Positions 47,889 to 54,667 of a stretch of 64,000 nt of DNA are shown piece after piece (the first letter of the stretch is position 1; each line of letters begins with the position of its first letter). Below the pieces are notes generated by a model that was given only the letters and a program-made list of their open reading frames with translations, ran no database searches and was not told the origin of the DNA. This DNA is from Rhodanobacter sp. C01. Its GTDB lineage: Bacteria; Pseudomonadota; Gammaproteobacteria; Xanthomonadales; Rhodanobacteraceae. Where the stretch lies: the NCBI RefSeq assembly GCF_002001045.1, contig NZ_MUNR01000005.1, forward strand, positions 1 to 64,000, in the 5' to 3' direction. The position numbers and the translations under genes were made by a program.

Positions 47889-48451
47889 TGGACCCGGTTA
47901 GCCCGCCCCTGGCCTCATTCCCGCCGGCACGTGCCGATACCGTTTTGCATCATGCACGGCTGGCGGCGCAAGGCATTCGCGTCCGTGCCGGCACGATCGA
48001 GGACATGGCTTTCATCCGGCAGCTCTATGGCGATCTGCGCGCCGAAGAGCTGCATCAGACCGGGTGGCCGGACGCGGTCAAGCGGGCCTTTCTCGACAGT
48101 CAGTTCGCGTTGCAGCATCGGCACTTCGTCACGTACTACGCCGACGCGGATTTCCTGATGGTGGAGCATGACGGTGTGACGATCGGCCGGTTTTACCTGC
48201 TGCGTGCTGCCCCGTATTTTCTGGTCGTGGACATCGCGCTGGTTCCGGGCTGGCGCGGACGCGGTATCGGTCATGCATTGATGGACTGGGCGAAAGAACA
48301 GGCGCGGGCGGTGGGTGCCGCGGGCATCGATCTGCATGTCGACGAACGCAACGCAGGCGCACGTCGCCTTTACGCGCGCATCGGCTTTGTCGAGACGGCG
48401 CGAGAAGGCGTGTATATCGCCATGCGCTGGCAAACCGCTGCCCAGGCCTGA
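47888..48451 (+). CDS. GNAT-family N-acetyltransferase
   Basis: A 187-residue acetyltransferase. The acetyl-CoA loop is VPGWRGRGIGHALMDWAKEQA, followed by DLHVDERNAGARRLYARIGFVETARE, a classic GNAT C-terminal half. The N-terminus (residues 1-30) is a Pro/Ala-rich extension. The ATG at 47888 overlaps the tail-collar stop. GNAT genes follow tail-collar genes elsewhere, so it may acetylate those proteins or a related small molecule; this is inference. Confidence 0.88.
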   Translation: MDPVSPPLASFPPARADTVLHHARLAAQGIRVRAGTIEDMAFIRQLYGDLRAEELHQTGWPDAVKRAFLDSQFALQHRHFVTYYADADFLMVEHDGVTIGRFYLLRAAPYFLVVDIALVPGWRGRGIGHALMDWAKEQARAVGAAGIDLHVDERNAGARRLYARIGFVETAREGVYIAMRWQTAAQA

Positions 48452-48466
48452 CCGCAGGCAGTGCGG

Positions 48467-48760
48467 TTAGTTGAAAACGGCCTGATAGATGAAGCCGTCG
48501 CTGTTGCGGGCTACGGGTACGAGAAAAATGCCGATCTCGCCGAGATTCGCATTCGTCATTTGATATATCCGCTGCGGAAAAAGCACAGCCGACGCATGAT
48601 GAAAAAGCAGCGAGAACGGCGCGCGCGTCATGCCAGGCATGGCCTGTATCGGCAAGGGTCGCGCTTCGACCAACGTGAATGGCGAATTGCCATGCCCCAC
48701 ATCCACGACGAACGTCTCGTTGAGACGAGACGCGAAATGCTCCAACGTCAAAATCTGCAT
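48467..48760 (-). CDS. DUF6916 family small protein
   Basis: A 97-residue protein starting MQILTLEHFASRLNETFVV, with FTLVEARPLP, APFSLLFHHASAVLFPQRIYQM and a closing GEIGIFLVPVARNSDGFIYQAVFN; this is the DUF6916 pattern. Function unknown. The family is often found next to tail-collar proteins, as here. Convergent with the GNAT gene, leaving a 15-base gap. Confidence 0.75.
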   Translation of the reverse strand: MQILTLEHFASRLNETFVVDVGHGNSPFTLVEARPLPIQAMPGMTRAPFSLLFHHASAVLFPQRIYQMTNANLGEIGIFLVPVARNSDGFIYQAVFN

Positions 48761-49302
48761 ACGCCCCCGCCCTCAGCCCCTTCCCTGCAAAGTTTCACAT
48801 AACAGCATAGAGATCATGATGCAGGGTGGAACCCAAAGTCGGCCACCTCACAACAGAGCGCTCGTGGTACAGAGTGCTCGTAGTTTGGCCGGCCAACAAG
48901 ATGGCCGCAAGCTGCCAATACGCCATGCATGTTGACATGCTCTGTCACCGTCAAAGGATACGAAATCGCTTGTCAGGATTGCACCTATCTCTCGAACCAT
49001 GAACAACTAATCACCGAGCCAGCTCAGCTGCATTTTGGCGAGTGGGGCGTCGTCCCGGCGACACAGTTGGCGTTCGAACCGATCGCCTTCGCGCCTAGGC
49101 TCCGGCCAGCGCATGTTCCAGAACCCAAAGCAATATAGCCAGCGCTCGCCGACATGCATCAGCGTTCGCCTACACAGCCGCCAGCCATTTCCCGATAGCC
49201 GTCCTGTCGCCTTGGCTGCACATTGATGTGGCCCGGGAAGTCTGGTTCCTCGCCGATGCACCGAGCGCCCCGAGCTGCCGCAACCCCCTTGCACGGCTCA
49301 CT
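48761..49302. other. Intergenic region, nothing recognised
   Basis: About 540 bases between the DUF6916 gene and the next hairpin. Frames here are short with no family features, and base use is mixed. It should contain the DUF6916 promoter on the minus strand. I see no repeats, tRNA or other feature. Confidence 0.4.
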
Positions 49303-49327
49303 GGCCCCCGAAAGGGGGCCTTTCTCT
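49303..49327 (+). terminator. Terminator-like hairpin with GAAA loop
   Basis: GGCCCCC (49303-49309) and GGGGGCC (49314-49320) pair with a GAAA loop, followed by TTTCTCT. It lies about 20 bases before the ATG of a small protein gene, so it could terminate an unseen upstream transcript or act as an attenuator of the gene after it. Confidence 0.55.
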
Positions 49328-49344
49328 ATGCCGTGGTGCCCTGC

Positions 49345-49575
49345 ATGGTCGTCTATACCCTCAAGCAAGCCGATGACGGACAGTGGAGCATCTGCCGCCT
49401 GGGCATGCCGCTGTTCACCCAGATGCAGCTCAGTCCCGCCATCAAGCTGGCGCGCGAAGTGGCCCGCGACGAGCATCACCGCAACGGCCAGCCGACCAGC
49501 GTCGAAATGCGTGGGCTGGGTTCGCTGATGAGATTGGCGCACTTCGACCGGGCCGCGGGCACCACCGCGGCATGA
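49345..49575 (+). CDS. Small DUF2188-like hypothetical protein
   Basis: From ATG 49345 a 76-residue protein MVVYTLKQADDGQWSICRLG..., whose beta-rich start and the LAREVARDEHH helix resemble DUF2188 proteins. Function unknown. In the same frame the coding look extends 39 codons up, through the hairpin, which I do not accept. No clear Shine-Dalgarno, so the start is uncertain. Confidence 0.45.
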   Translation: MVVYTLKQADDGQWSICRLGMPLFTQMQLSPAIKLAREVARDEHHRNGQPTSVEMRGLGSLMRLAHFDRAAGTTAA

Positions 49576-49584
49576 GCGCTTGCC

Positions 49585-49770
49585 ATGGATGAAAGGATCG
49601 ACCTTGGCGACCCCCTGAGCCGCGCGCACTGGTGCGGCTGCTTCAGCTGCAGCGATCAGGAGTTGATGGAGGCAGTACGGGCCACGGATAGCGACGAAGT
49701 CGGTGCGGTCGGGTTGTACCTCGCCACCCGGCACTCACTGGAGGCCTTCGAGACTTCGGGTGATTCCTGA
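49585..49770 (+). CDS. Small DUF3606-like protein
   Basis: A 61-residue protein MDERIDLGDPLSRAHWCGCF. The pattern of IDL near the start, an aromatic W, SDQELMEAVRATDSDEVGAVGLYL and a short tail matches DUF3606 stress-type proteins, except that two Cys residues (WCGCFSC) take the place of the usual charged positions. Nine bases after the previous gene. Function unknown. Confidence 0.5.
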   Translation: MDERIDLGDPLSRAHWCGCFSCSDQELMEAVRATDSDEVGAVGLYLATRHSLEAFETSGDS

Positions 49771-49878
49771 GGCTGAATGACCTTTGCGCGTTCCACGCTC
49801 TGATATGCCCGATATGTCGTGTGCCATCGGTTGTCGTGTGCTGGTCGAGGGGAGCAAGGGAATGCCACAGGGGATCAC

Positions 49879-50365
49879 ATGCCAGATGCAATGCCGCCGC
49901 CACCGATCGCGGAGTGCACGTTTTTTCCTAAAGTGACGTACTGGTCGCTAATGCCAGGCTCGTATCAAGCGGGCACACATACGCCATCGCTGGGGTTACT
50001 TCGGTTAAGGCGATTGTGGAACCAGCTAAATCAACCGCAGTGGGTTGGGCGATTCTCGGCGCCATCGTTCTGTTGATCGCGTTATTGAATGCGTGGGTGC
50101 TTGGTATTGCTCGGGGAGTGATCGTCTTGGTGGCTGGCATCTTGGTCGCCAAGTCCCAGAAGGCAACGCATCATCTGATTCTGCACAGCTCATCGGGCGA
50201 GGTGCGGGCGATCAGTTCGCAGGACGGGATACCCTGACTGCCGTCAACAACGCGATCGTCTCGCGTTCATGGCGCTGCCAAGTGCTGATCGGACTCACGA
50301 AGAAGTGGGTAAGCCGGAGTCAGAAAGCACTTTCTCGATACTACGACTTTAGAAGTCCACTCTGA
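49879..50365 (+). pseudogene. DUF6232-type membrane protein with two frameshifts
   Basis: Start ATG 49879 after AGGGGATC reads to TFFPKV, then the frame breaks near 49933. In the next frame the sequence goes on as DVLVANARLVSSGHTYAIAG, then VTSVKAIVEPAKSTAVGWAI, a pair of membrane helices (GAIVLLIALLNAWVLGI, GVIVLVAGILVA) and HHLILHSSSGEVRAISSQDG, where it breaks again near 50228; the third frame supplies DTLTAVNNAIVSR. This order is that of DUF6232 proteins. Each break is cured by adding one G (GT to GGT, GGGAT to GGGGAT), so it is a recent pseudogene or a homopolymer sequencing error. Confidence 0.7.
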
Positions 50366-50500
50366 CCCTGGTTTTGGACCATGTTTTGGCATGGAAATGA
50401 TCTTTCGGACGAACCTGTAGGTTCTGCCAGTTCTTCGACATGTCTTCTGATGACACATTGACCGAGCCGCGATGCGCGGCCAATGATGGAGTAGATGATC

Positions 50501-50683
50501 ATGAGTCAACTCAACGTCGAAACCGAACTGGCACCAACGATTCGCCCACTGGCGCGGCTTTGTGCCACCGCCTTCGGTTCGGAGTGGGCGGATCCGGGTA
50601 GAGGCCACTTCCTTACAATGATAACCATGACGGCAACCATTCACTCTCCGGCGGATGGCGCTCTGGATTACGATCCTCTGTGA
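50501..50683 (+). CDS. Candidate graspetide (omega-ester RiPP) precursor peptide
   Basis: A 60-residue ORF from ATG 50501, with GGAG nine bases before it. The N-terminal part (MSQLNVETELAPTIRPLARL) would be the leader and the C-terminal third (TMITMTATIHSPADGALDYD, residues 39-58) the core. The core puts four Thr (39, 42, 44, 46) before three Asp (52, 56, 58), the nucleophile-then-acid order that ATP-grasp enzymes close into esters. A hairpin and then an ATP-grasp gene follow. I do not recognise a known leader motif. It could also be a non-coding stretch, but size, ribosome site and position fit. Confidence 0.5.
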   Translation: MSQLNVETELAPTIRPLARLCATAFGSEWADPGRGHFLTMITMTATIHSPADGALDYDPL

Positions 50684-50700
50684 TTTCAACCGGCTGACTC

Positions 50701-50730
50701 AAAGCGCCTTGGCGACGAGGCGCTTTGTCG
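50701..50730 (+). terminator. Hairpin between precursor-like ORF and ATP-grasp gene
   Basis: AAAGCGCCT (50701-50709) pairs perfectly with AGGCGCTTT (50718-50726), loop of eight bases, followed by GTCGTAT. It begins 17 bases after the small ORF stop and precedes the ATP-grasp ribosome site (AGGAG at 50735). Such a structure could let the peptide be made in excess of its enzyme. Confidence 0.6.
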
Positions 50731-50749
50731 TATCAGGAGATCTCCATTT

Positions 50750-51811
50750 GTGACACATACAGTCCACATGCTTGCCTGGGAGGACGATCCGCATGCTTTG
50801 GCATTGCGCTGGGCGCTTGAAAGGATGGGCGTGCAGGTCGCGCTCAGCCCTGGGCTGGCGCAATGGCGGGGCCATGACGTCGCCGTCGAAATAGGGCCCG
50901 GACACGCGGGGCTGCGCGACATGGGCAACGCGCCTGTCTCGGTGTGGAATCGCCGCCCGCAAGCGCCGAAGCCCAAGCCCGGCTTGCCGGAGGATCAGGC
51001 TTTCCTCGCCGGCGAGTGGCGCTCTTTTTACGATAACCTCGTCGCGACTGCGCCGCAGCTGCTGCCTTCGTTATGGATCAATGCACCAGCCGCAGCTTGG
51101 CGTGCCGAGAACAAGCTGGTGCAATTGGTAGCGGCGCGTGAGATCGGATTGACGTTTCCCGAGACGGTGATGGGCAACAACGCGGGTGCGGTGCGGCGGC
51201 TGGCGCAAGAAGGTCGCGTCGTATTCAAGCCATTTCGTCCGAACGCATGGCAGGAAGAGGGCGGGCTCAGCGCGGGGACGACCATACTGGATAACGACCA
51301 CTTGCCCGATGCTCAGGTAATCGAGTTTTGCCCGGGCATCTACCAGCGCTATGTGGAGAAGACCGCCGATATTCGCGTCACGGTGGCCGGTAACCGGTTG
51401 CTGGCGGTCCGCCTGCAGCGACGTTCCGGAGAGGCCTACGTCGATTGGCGCATGCATGTGCTTGAGCAGGATTTTTTCGCCGAGCGGATAACGCTGCCCG
51501 CTGCGCTGGAGCAGGGCATTCAAGCCTTGATGGCGTCGCTAGGGTTGGTTTTCGGTTGCCTCGACTTTGTGGTCGATGCCGATGGTGCGTATCAGTTCCT
51601 GGAAATCAATCAGGCCGGGCAATTCTTGTTTCTGGAAGACATGATTCCGGACATCGGGGTCATGCGCATGGTGGCTTCGTTTCTGGCTGCAGGCGCGCGC
51701 GACTACTCAGTGGTCGAAGACGCTTCGCTCACCATGGCGAGGTTTCGCTCCAGCGAAGCTTATGCCGCTTTGACGCGCCGACTGCACATCGATGAACCTT
51801 CGATCGTCTAA
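50750..51811 (+). CDS. ATP-grasp peptide maturase, graspetide-synthetase-like (MvdD/RimK type)
   Basis: A 353-residue ATP-grasp protein starting at GTG 50750. The N-terminal domain has FLAGEWRSFYDNLVATAPQLLPSLW, the centre AAWRAENKLVQLVAAREIGLTFPETVMGNN, then VVFKPF, IYQRYVEKTADIRVTVAG, AYVDWRMHV, LGLVFGCLDFVVD and the metal-binding FLEINQAGQFLFLE. This set of motifs is that of ATP-grasp enzymes making microviridins and other graspetides, which activate Asp/Glu by phosphorylation and close esters or amides with Thr, Ser or Lys. It would act on the peptide at 50501-50683. No N-acetyltransferase or exporter is adjacent. A different peptide-ligase role remains possible. Confidence 0.75.
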   Translation: MTHTVHMLAWEDDPHALALRWALERMGVQVALSPGLAQWRGHDVAVEIGPGHAGLRDMGNAPVSVWNRRPQAPKPKPGLPEDQAFLAGEWRSFYDNLVATAPQLLPSLWINAPAAAWRAENKLVQLVAAREIGLTFPETVMGNNAGAVRRLAQEGRVVFKPFRPNAWQEEGGLSAGTTILDNDHLPDAQVIEFCPGIYQRYVEKTADIRVTVAGNRLLAVRLQRRSGEAYVDWRMHVLEQDFFAERITLPAALEQGIQALMASLGLVFGCLDFVVDADGAYQFLEINQAGQFLFLEDMIPDIGVMRMVASFLAAGARDYSVVEDASLTMARFRSSEAYAALTRRLHIDEPSIV

Positions 51812-52022
51812 TACGGTGTGTGCGCTCTTTGAGCATGCCGCTGCGGTAGTTTTCCTGATCGCGGCGCTCTGTGCGTGCTGGCCACTCGCCTTTGTCAGAA
51901 AGTGAACCTGCCCCTATTTTTCTAGAGTCCGTTGTATTCTTCTTTCGAGATGGACGCCTCTGCCGATGGAGTCAGCGATTAAGCGAGAGGCTGAGCGTCT
52001 GCTATTGTCGTCGAAAGGGGAC

Positions 52023-52991
52023 CTAGGGCCGCTGGCTCGGCCGGAGCATTTCCCATCCGCATAGTTGGTCGGCTGTATTGAGATCGAGGCGTGTAAGGAT
52101 CACATTCGCGGGTCCCGGGTTGGTCAGCTCGACACGGGAACGGTCGCTGGCCAAGTTATGTGGAAACACGGCGAGGCATCGGCCGCCGGCTTTGGTCGAC
52201 GGGTAGAGAATGCCTTCGAACCCGGCATCAAGAATGAGCCCCGCCAAGATTTGGCTGACGGCGGGCAGACCGAATTGTGCTGGCGACACGCGCCAATTCT
52301 TGTCGAGGACCTCTTTACGCAGTTGACTCGGCGTGCGGATCATGAAGATAGATTTCTCCGGGATCTGCAGGCGCCTCTGAATCTTGCGCGCCTCAGCTGG
52401 CAGCCGCATTTTCCCTAGCACTGCGCATAACGCCTTAAGACAGTCCTTTTGATCAAGGTCGAAGACGCGGTCAAGGTAGCCATTGAAATGGATGACCGAA
52501 AAATCGTCCTTCGGTACTAGGGCCAAGTCCTCAGGCGTGAGTCCATCCACGCGTTCGCCGCGATCGAGCTGAAATTTCTCGCGAAATGCTGTCTCCAGAT
52601 CCTCGGCCAGGTAGAGCGCTGGCCAGGGCTTGTAGAGCGCTTGTTCGACATCGGTGCCGATGTTGAACCGACCGCCGAACCCAGTGAGGCTCCCCGCTGC
52701 AGACAGGGGCGAATTGCTAAAGCGAAAGCTGACGTTGCGCACCCAACTATTAATGGCGACTTGTACGGGCGCCACGCTCTGCAGTGCAGCAAGCATCTCG
52801 GGCTGGTACCGTCGGCGCTGCGGCTCGATTCCGAAGTACAGATCGTTATTGAGCTCGTCCAAGTCGGACGAGACGCGCCGCCAATGCTTCAGATCCACCT
52901 CGGAGAAGCGATCGAGCACGTGCAGGCTGGCCCTTACTCCAGAGCTCGCTGATAGCGTTGTCGGGAGGGGTTGCAGCTTACGCTTGGTCAC
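52023..52991 (-). CDS. RES-domain toxin (NAD-phosphorylase type)
   Basis: A 322-residue RES protein, longer than the usual 150-230 because of N- and C-terminal extensions. The RES core has FRFSNSPLSAAGSLTGFGGRFNIG (motif core GGRFN), ALYLAEDLETAFREKF and an aliphatic-rich C-terminal strand ILAGLILDAGFEGILYPS. Known RES toxins degrade NAD+ and are held by Xre antitoxins. The GTG start at 52991 immediately follows the antitoxin stop, so the two are coupled. Confidence 0.85.
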   Translation of the reverse strand: MTKRKLQPLPTTLSASSGVRASLHVLDRFSEVDLKHWRRVSSDLDELNNDLYFGIEPQRRRYQPEMLAALQSVAPVQVAINSWVRNVSFRFSNSPLSAAGSLTGFGGRFNIGTDVEQALYKPWPALYLAEDLETAFREKFQLDRGERVDGLTPEDLALVPKDDFSVIHFNGYLDRVFDLDQKDCLKALCAVLGKMRLPAEARKIQRRLQIPEKSIFMIRTPSQLRKEVLDKNWRVSPAQFGLPAVSQILAGLILDAGFEGILYPSTKAGGRCLAVFPHNLASDRSRVELTNPGPANVILTRLDLNTADQLCGWEMLRPSQRP

Positions 52992-53405
52992 TTAGCGGGC
53001 GCCGACCGACTTGTTGCTCGGGTCAGCCATGGCGTTGACGATGACTTTGCGCAAGCGGTCGAATCGACCTAGCCGCACCATGTCTCGCGGTGAGATGTCG
53101 CCAAGGTTCGGGTTCTTGGCTTTGAACCACACCGCCGTCTTTTGCACATCGCCGTCGAAGATCTTGGCGACCAGGTTGATGGTGATGGCAATCTCCTGGA
53201 GGCGTTCGATAACCGCTGCGGGGGCGTTCTTGTCGTAGCGGACGGACGATGGAGATACATCGGCTACCTTGGCAACGTCCGCTTTTCGGAGGTCGAGCCA
53301 CTTCGAGACGAGTTCTGGCTTGAATTCGGCCCCCATACCGAACTGCAGGGCGTCCGTGTCAGGGATATTGCTGAACAGGCTGGCTGCGTTCATGACTAAG
53401 GACAT
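52992..53405 (-). CDS. Xre/MbcA/ParS-type antitoxin
   Basis: A 137-residue partner of the RES toxin. The N-terminal half has a helix-turn-helix-like stretch (LVSKWLDLRKADVAKVADVSPSSVRYD) and the C-terminal half a DUF2384-like segment (TAVWFKAKNPNLGDISPRDMVRLGRFDRLRKVI) that normally plugs the toxin active site. It probably represses its own promoter; an operator-like dyad lies 48 bases before the ATG. A Met at residue 5 is an alternative start. Confidence 0.85.
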   Translation of the reverse strand: MSLVMNAASLFSNIPDTDALQFGMGAEFKPELVSKWLDLRKADVAKVADVSPSSVRYDKNAPAAVIERLQEIAITINLVAKIFDGDVQKTAVWFKAKNPNLGDISPRDMVRLGRFDRLRKVIVNAMADPSNKSVGAR

Positions 53406-53452
53406 ATCTATCTACTTGGGGGCCATAAAGTCTAGCACTCGATGCTGACGAA

Positions 53453-53466
53453 TTCGTTAATACGAA
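53453..53466. promoter_or_regulatory. Operator-like dyad before the RES/Xre operon
   Basis: TTCGT (53453-53457) and ACGAA (53462-53466) form an inverted repeat around TAAT, 48 bases before the antitoxin start. HTH antitoxins often bind such dyads to control their operons. Only one copy is seen. Confidence 0.4.
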
Positions 53467-53938
53467 CCATAGGTCGACCACATTTTAACCAATACCGAAC
53501 CAGCCCGTCAACATGTCTAGTGGGCTATGCCCAAACCTTGCCCCATGGGATCCCAAGTTGTATGCGGAATGTGAAGGGATAGCTAGGGGTTCGATGGGCT
53601 TCGCGCTGGGAGAGGATCTTGCCAATCAGTGTGGCAATACGCTTCGAGCCGACCTCAAACTTAAAGGTCGATTCCCTCGTCGTTGCAGAGCCGAAGACAA
53701 ATTTCGTTAGTCTGCTAAGGGTCGACAAACGACCTTCAATCGGACGGTCAATTGGCTGGCGATGCCGGTCGAGTTGTATGGCGAGCCTGGTCAGTTGTGC
53801 TGAGAATGATTGGTTAACAAGCTGGCAATCTGCACTCAGCGATGGCGCGTGGAATCGCAGGAATTTTAGTCATTCTCGCAAATATCTGTTCCATCAGCGC
53901 TTGCGTTTGTTCGAACCCTTGGAATACGTGCAGATAGC
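53467..53938. other. Intergenic region, nothing recognised
   Basis: About 470 bases. Frames are short (the longest plausible, minus strand 53525-53728, codes 67 residues with no recognised family). GC content is lower than in core regions. No operator, RNA gene or mobile element end is evident. Confidence 0.4.
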
Positions 53939-54262
53939 TCAGCGCTTTGCCTTCGCCTTCAGCTCGGCAGCCATCCGTCGTTGCTCTGCCGGCGACATAC
54001 CTGCTACTGCAAGAATGATGTCCGCCAGTGCATCGTTGTCTGCCAGTAGGTAGGCCAACGGGACACCAAGTTCCTTGGCCAGCTTGCTCGCCGTCACGAA
54101 ATCTGGCTCAGAAGTTCCGAGTTCGTACCTTGTAACCCTGCTGGACACGACGTCCTCCGAAAGCCCAATTCTCCTGCCAAGCTCTCGCTGGGAGATGTCC
54201 AAAGCCAAGCGCGCCTCCTTCAGGCGCTTGGTGAACATGCTGCGGGAGTTGGGAGGCGACAT
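53939..54262 (-). CDS. XRE-family transcriptional regulator
   Basis: A 107-residue HTH_3 regulator. The HTH spans about residues 9-65: MFTKRLKEARLALDISQREL, GRRIGLSEDVVSSRVTRYELG, then TASKLAKELGVPLAYLLADND; the tail SPAEQRRMAAELKAKAK may dimerise. It is transcribed away from the lasso receptor gene, and inverted repeats lie between them. It may be the regulator of the lasso locus in place of the FecI/FecR pair found with many such loci. No good Shine-Dalgarno; Met 9 (54238) is another possible start. Confidence 0.85.
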   Translation of the reverse strand: MSPPNSRSMFTKRLKEARLALDISQRELGRRIGLSEDVVSSRVTRYELGTSEPDFVTASKLAKELGVPLAYLLADNDALADIILAVAGMSPAEQRRMAAELKAKAKR

Positions 54263-54272
54263 GAGCCGTAGA

Positions 54273-54305
54273 AAGCCATTCCTGTAATTCCTTACAGAAT
54301 GGCTT
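54273..54305. promoter_or_regulatory. 33-base dyad immediately upstream of the XRE gene
   Basis: AAGCCATTC (54273-54281) and GAATGGCTT (54297-54305) pair, and inside them TGTAA and TTACA form a second step around TTCC, with one unpaired C. It lies 11 bases before the regulator start, a fitting place for autorepression or for an mRNA leader structure. Confidence 0.55.
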
Positions 54306-54321
54306 GCTTAGCTTAGATCGT

Positions 54322-54342
54322 ATGCTACATTATATGTAGCAT
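54322..54342. promoter_or_regulatory. Operator-like dyad, copy 1 (GCTACAT-N3-ATGTAGC)
   Basis: ATGCTACAT (54322-54330), spacer TAT, ATGTAGCAT (54334-54342) is a perfect 9-bp inverted repeat. The same GCTACAT/ATGTAGC arms recur 126 bases on. Both lie between the XRE regulator and the lasso receptor, so they are good candidates for regulator binding. Confidence 0.6.
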
Positions 54343-54449
54343 TTCGTGTGTGGCGGCTTTCAGGAGCAATGCTGAGGCGCCCGCCATGTTGAAGCCGGGA
54401 TTCTAGTAATGGTCAGCTGAGCACAGAGGAGCGTAGCTTTATCTGAATT

Positions 54450-54466
54450 GCTACATTTAATGTAGC
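54450..54466. promoter_or_regulatory. Operator-like dyad, copy 2 (GCTACAT-N3-ATGTAGC)
   Basis: GCTACAT (54450-54456), spacer TTA, ATGTAGC (54460-54466). Same arms as the copy at 54322-54342 and 202 bases before the receptor start. The rest of the region 54263-54667 carries no gene that I accept, although a minus-strand frame ending at 54457 looks like the end of some protein. Confidence 0.6.
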
Positions 54467-54667
54467 TGTGAGGATGATTCTCCGCAGAGCTTTTCGACAA
54501 CGGCGGCGGGATGGCGCAACGCCAGGTACTCCTCGTCGGTGATGCCGCACCCGTCGCCTGCGCAAGCCAAACGCGAGACAGATTTCGCCCGACGACCGTG
54601 CCAACGCCGGAACAGGACCGGAAGACACGCGAAGAGGGCCAACCCAGGGGAAAGCAAAGGACGCAGC

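Noticed and set aside
46201-48760. Prophage
   Set aside because: Only tail-collar proteins are present; no integrase, capsid, terminase or lysis genes lie in the window.
49879-50365. Programmed frameshifting in the DUF6232 gene
   Set aside because: There is no slippery heptamer with a downstream structure at either break, and two separate shifts would be needed.
53525-53728. 67-codon minus-strand ORF near the RES/Xre pair
   Set aside because: No recognisable domain or ribosome site; treated as intergenic.
54457-54600. Minus-strand frame ending ITDEEYLALRHPAAVVEKLC
   Set aside because: It has the look of a real protein end, but the upstream part runs into the receptor gene, so at best it is a small remnant without a recognisable family.
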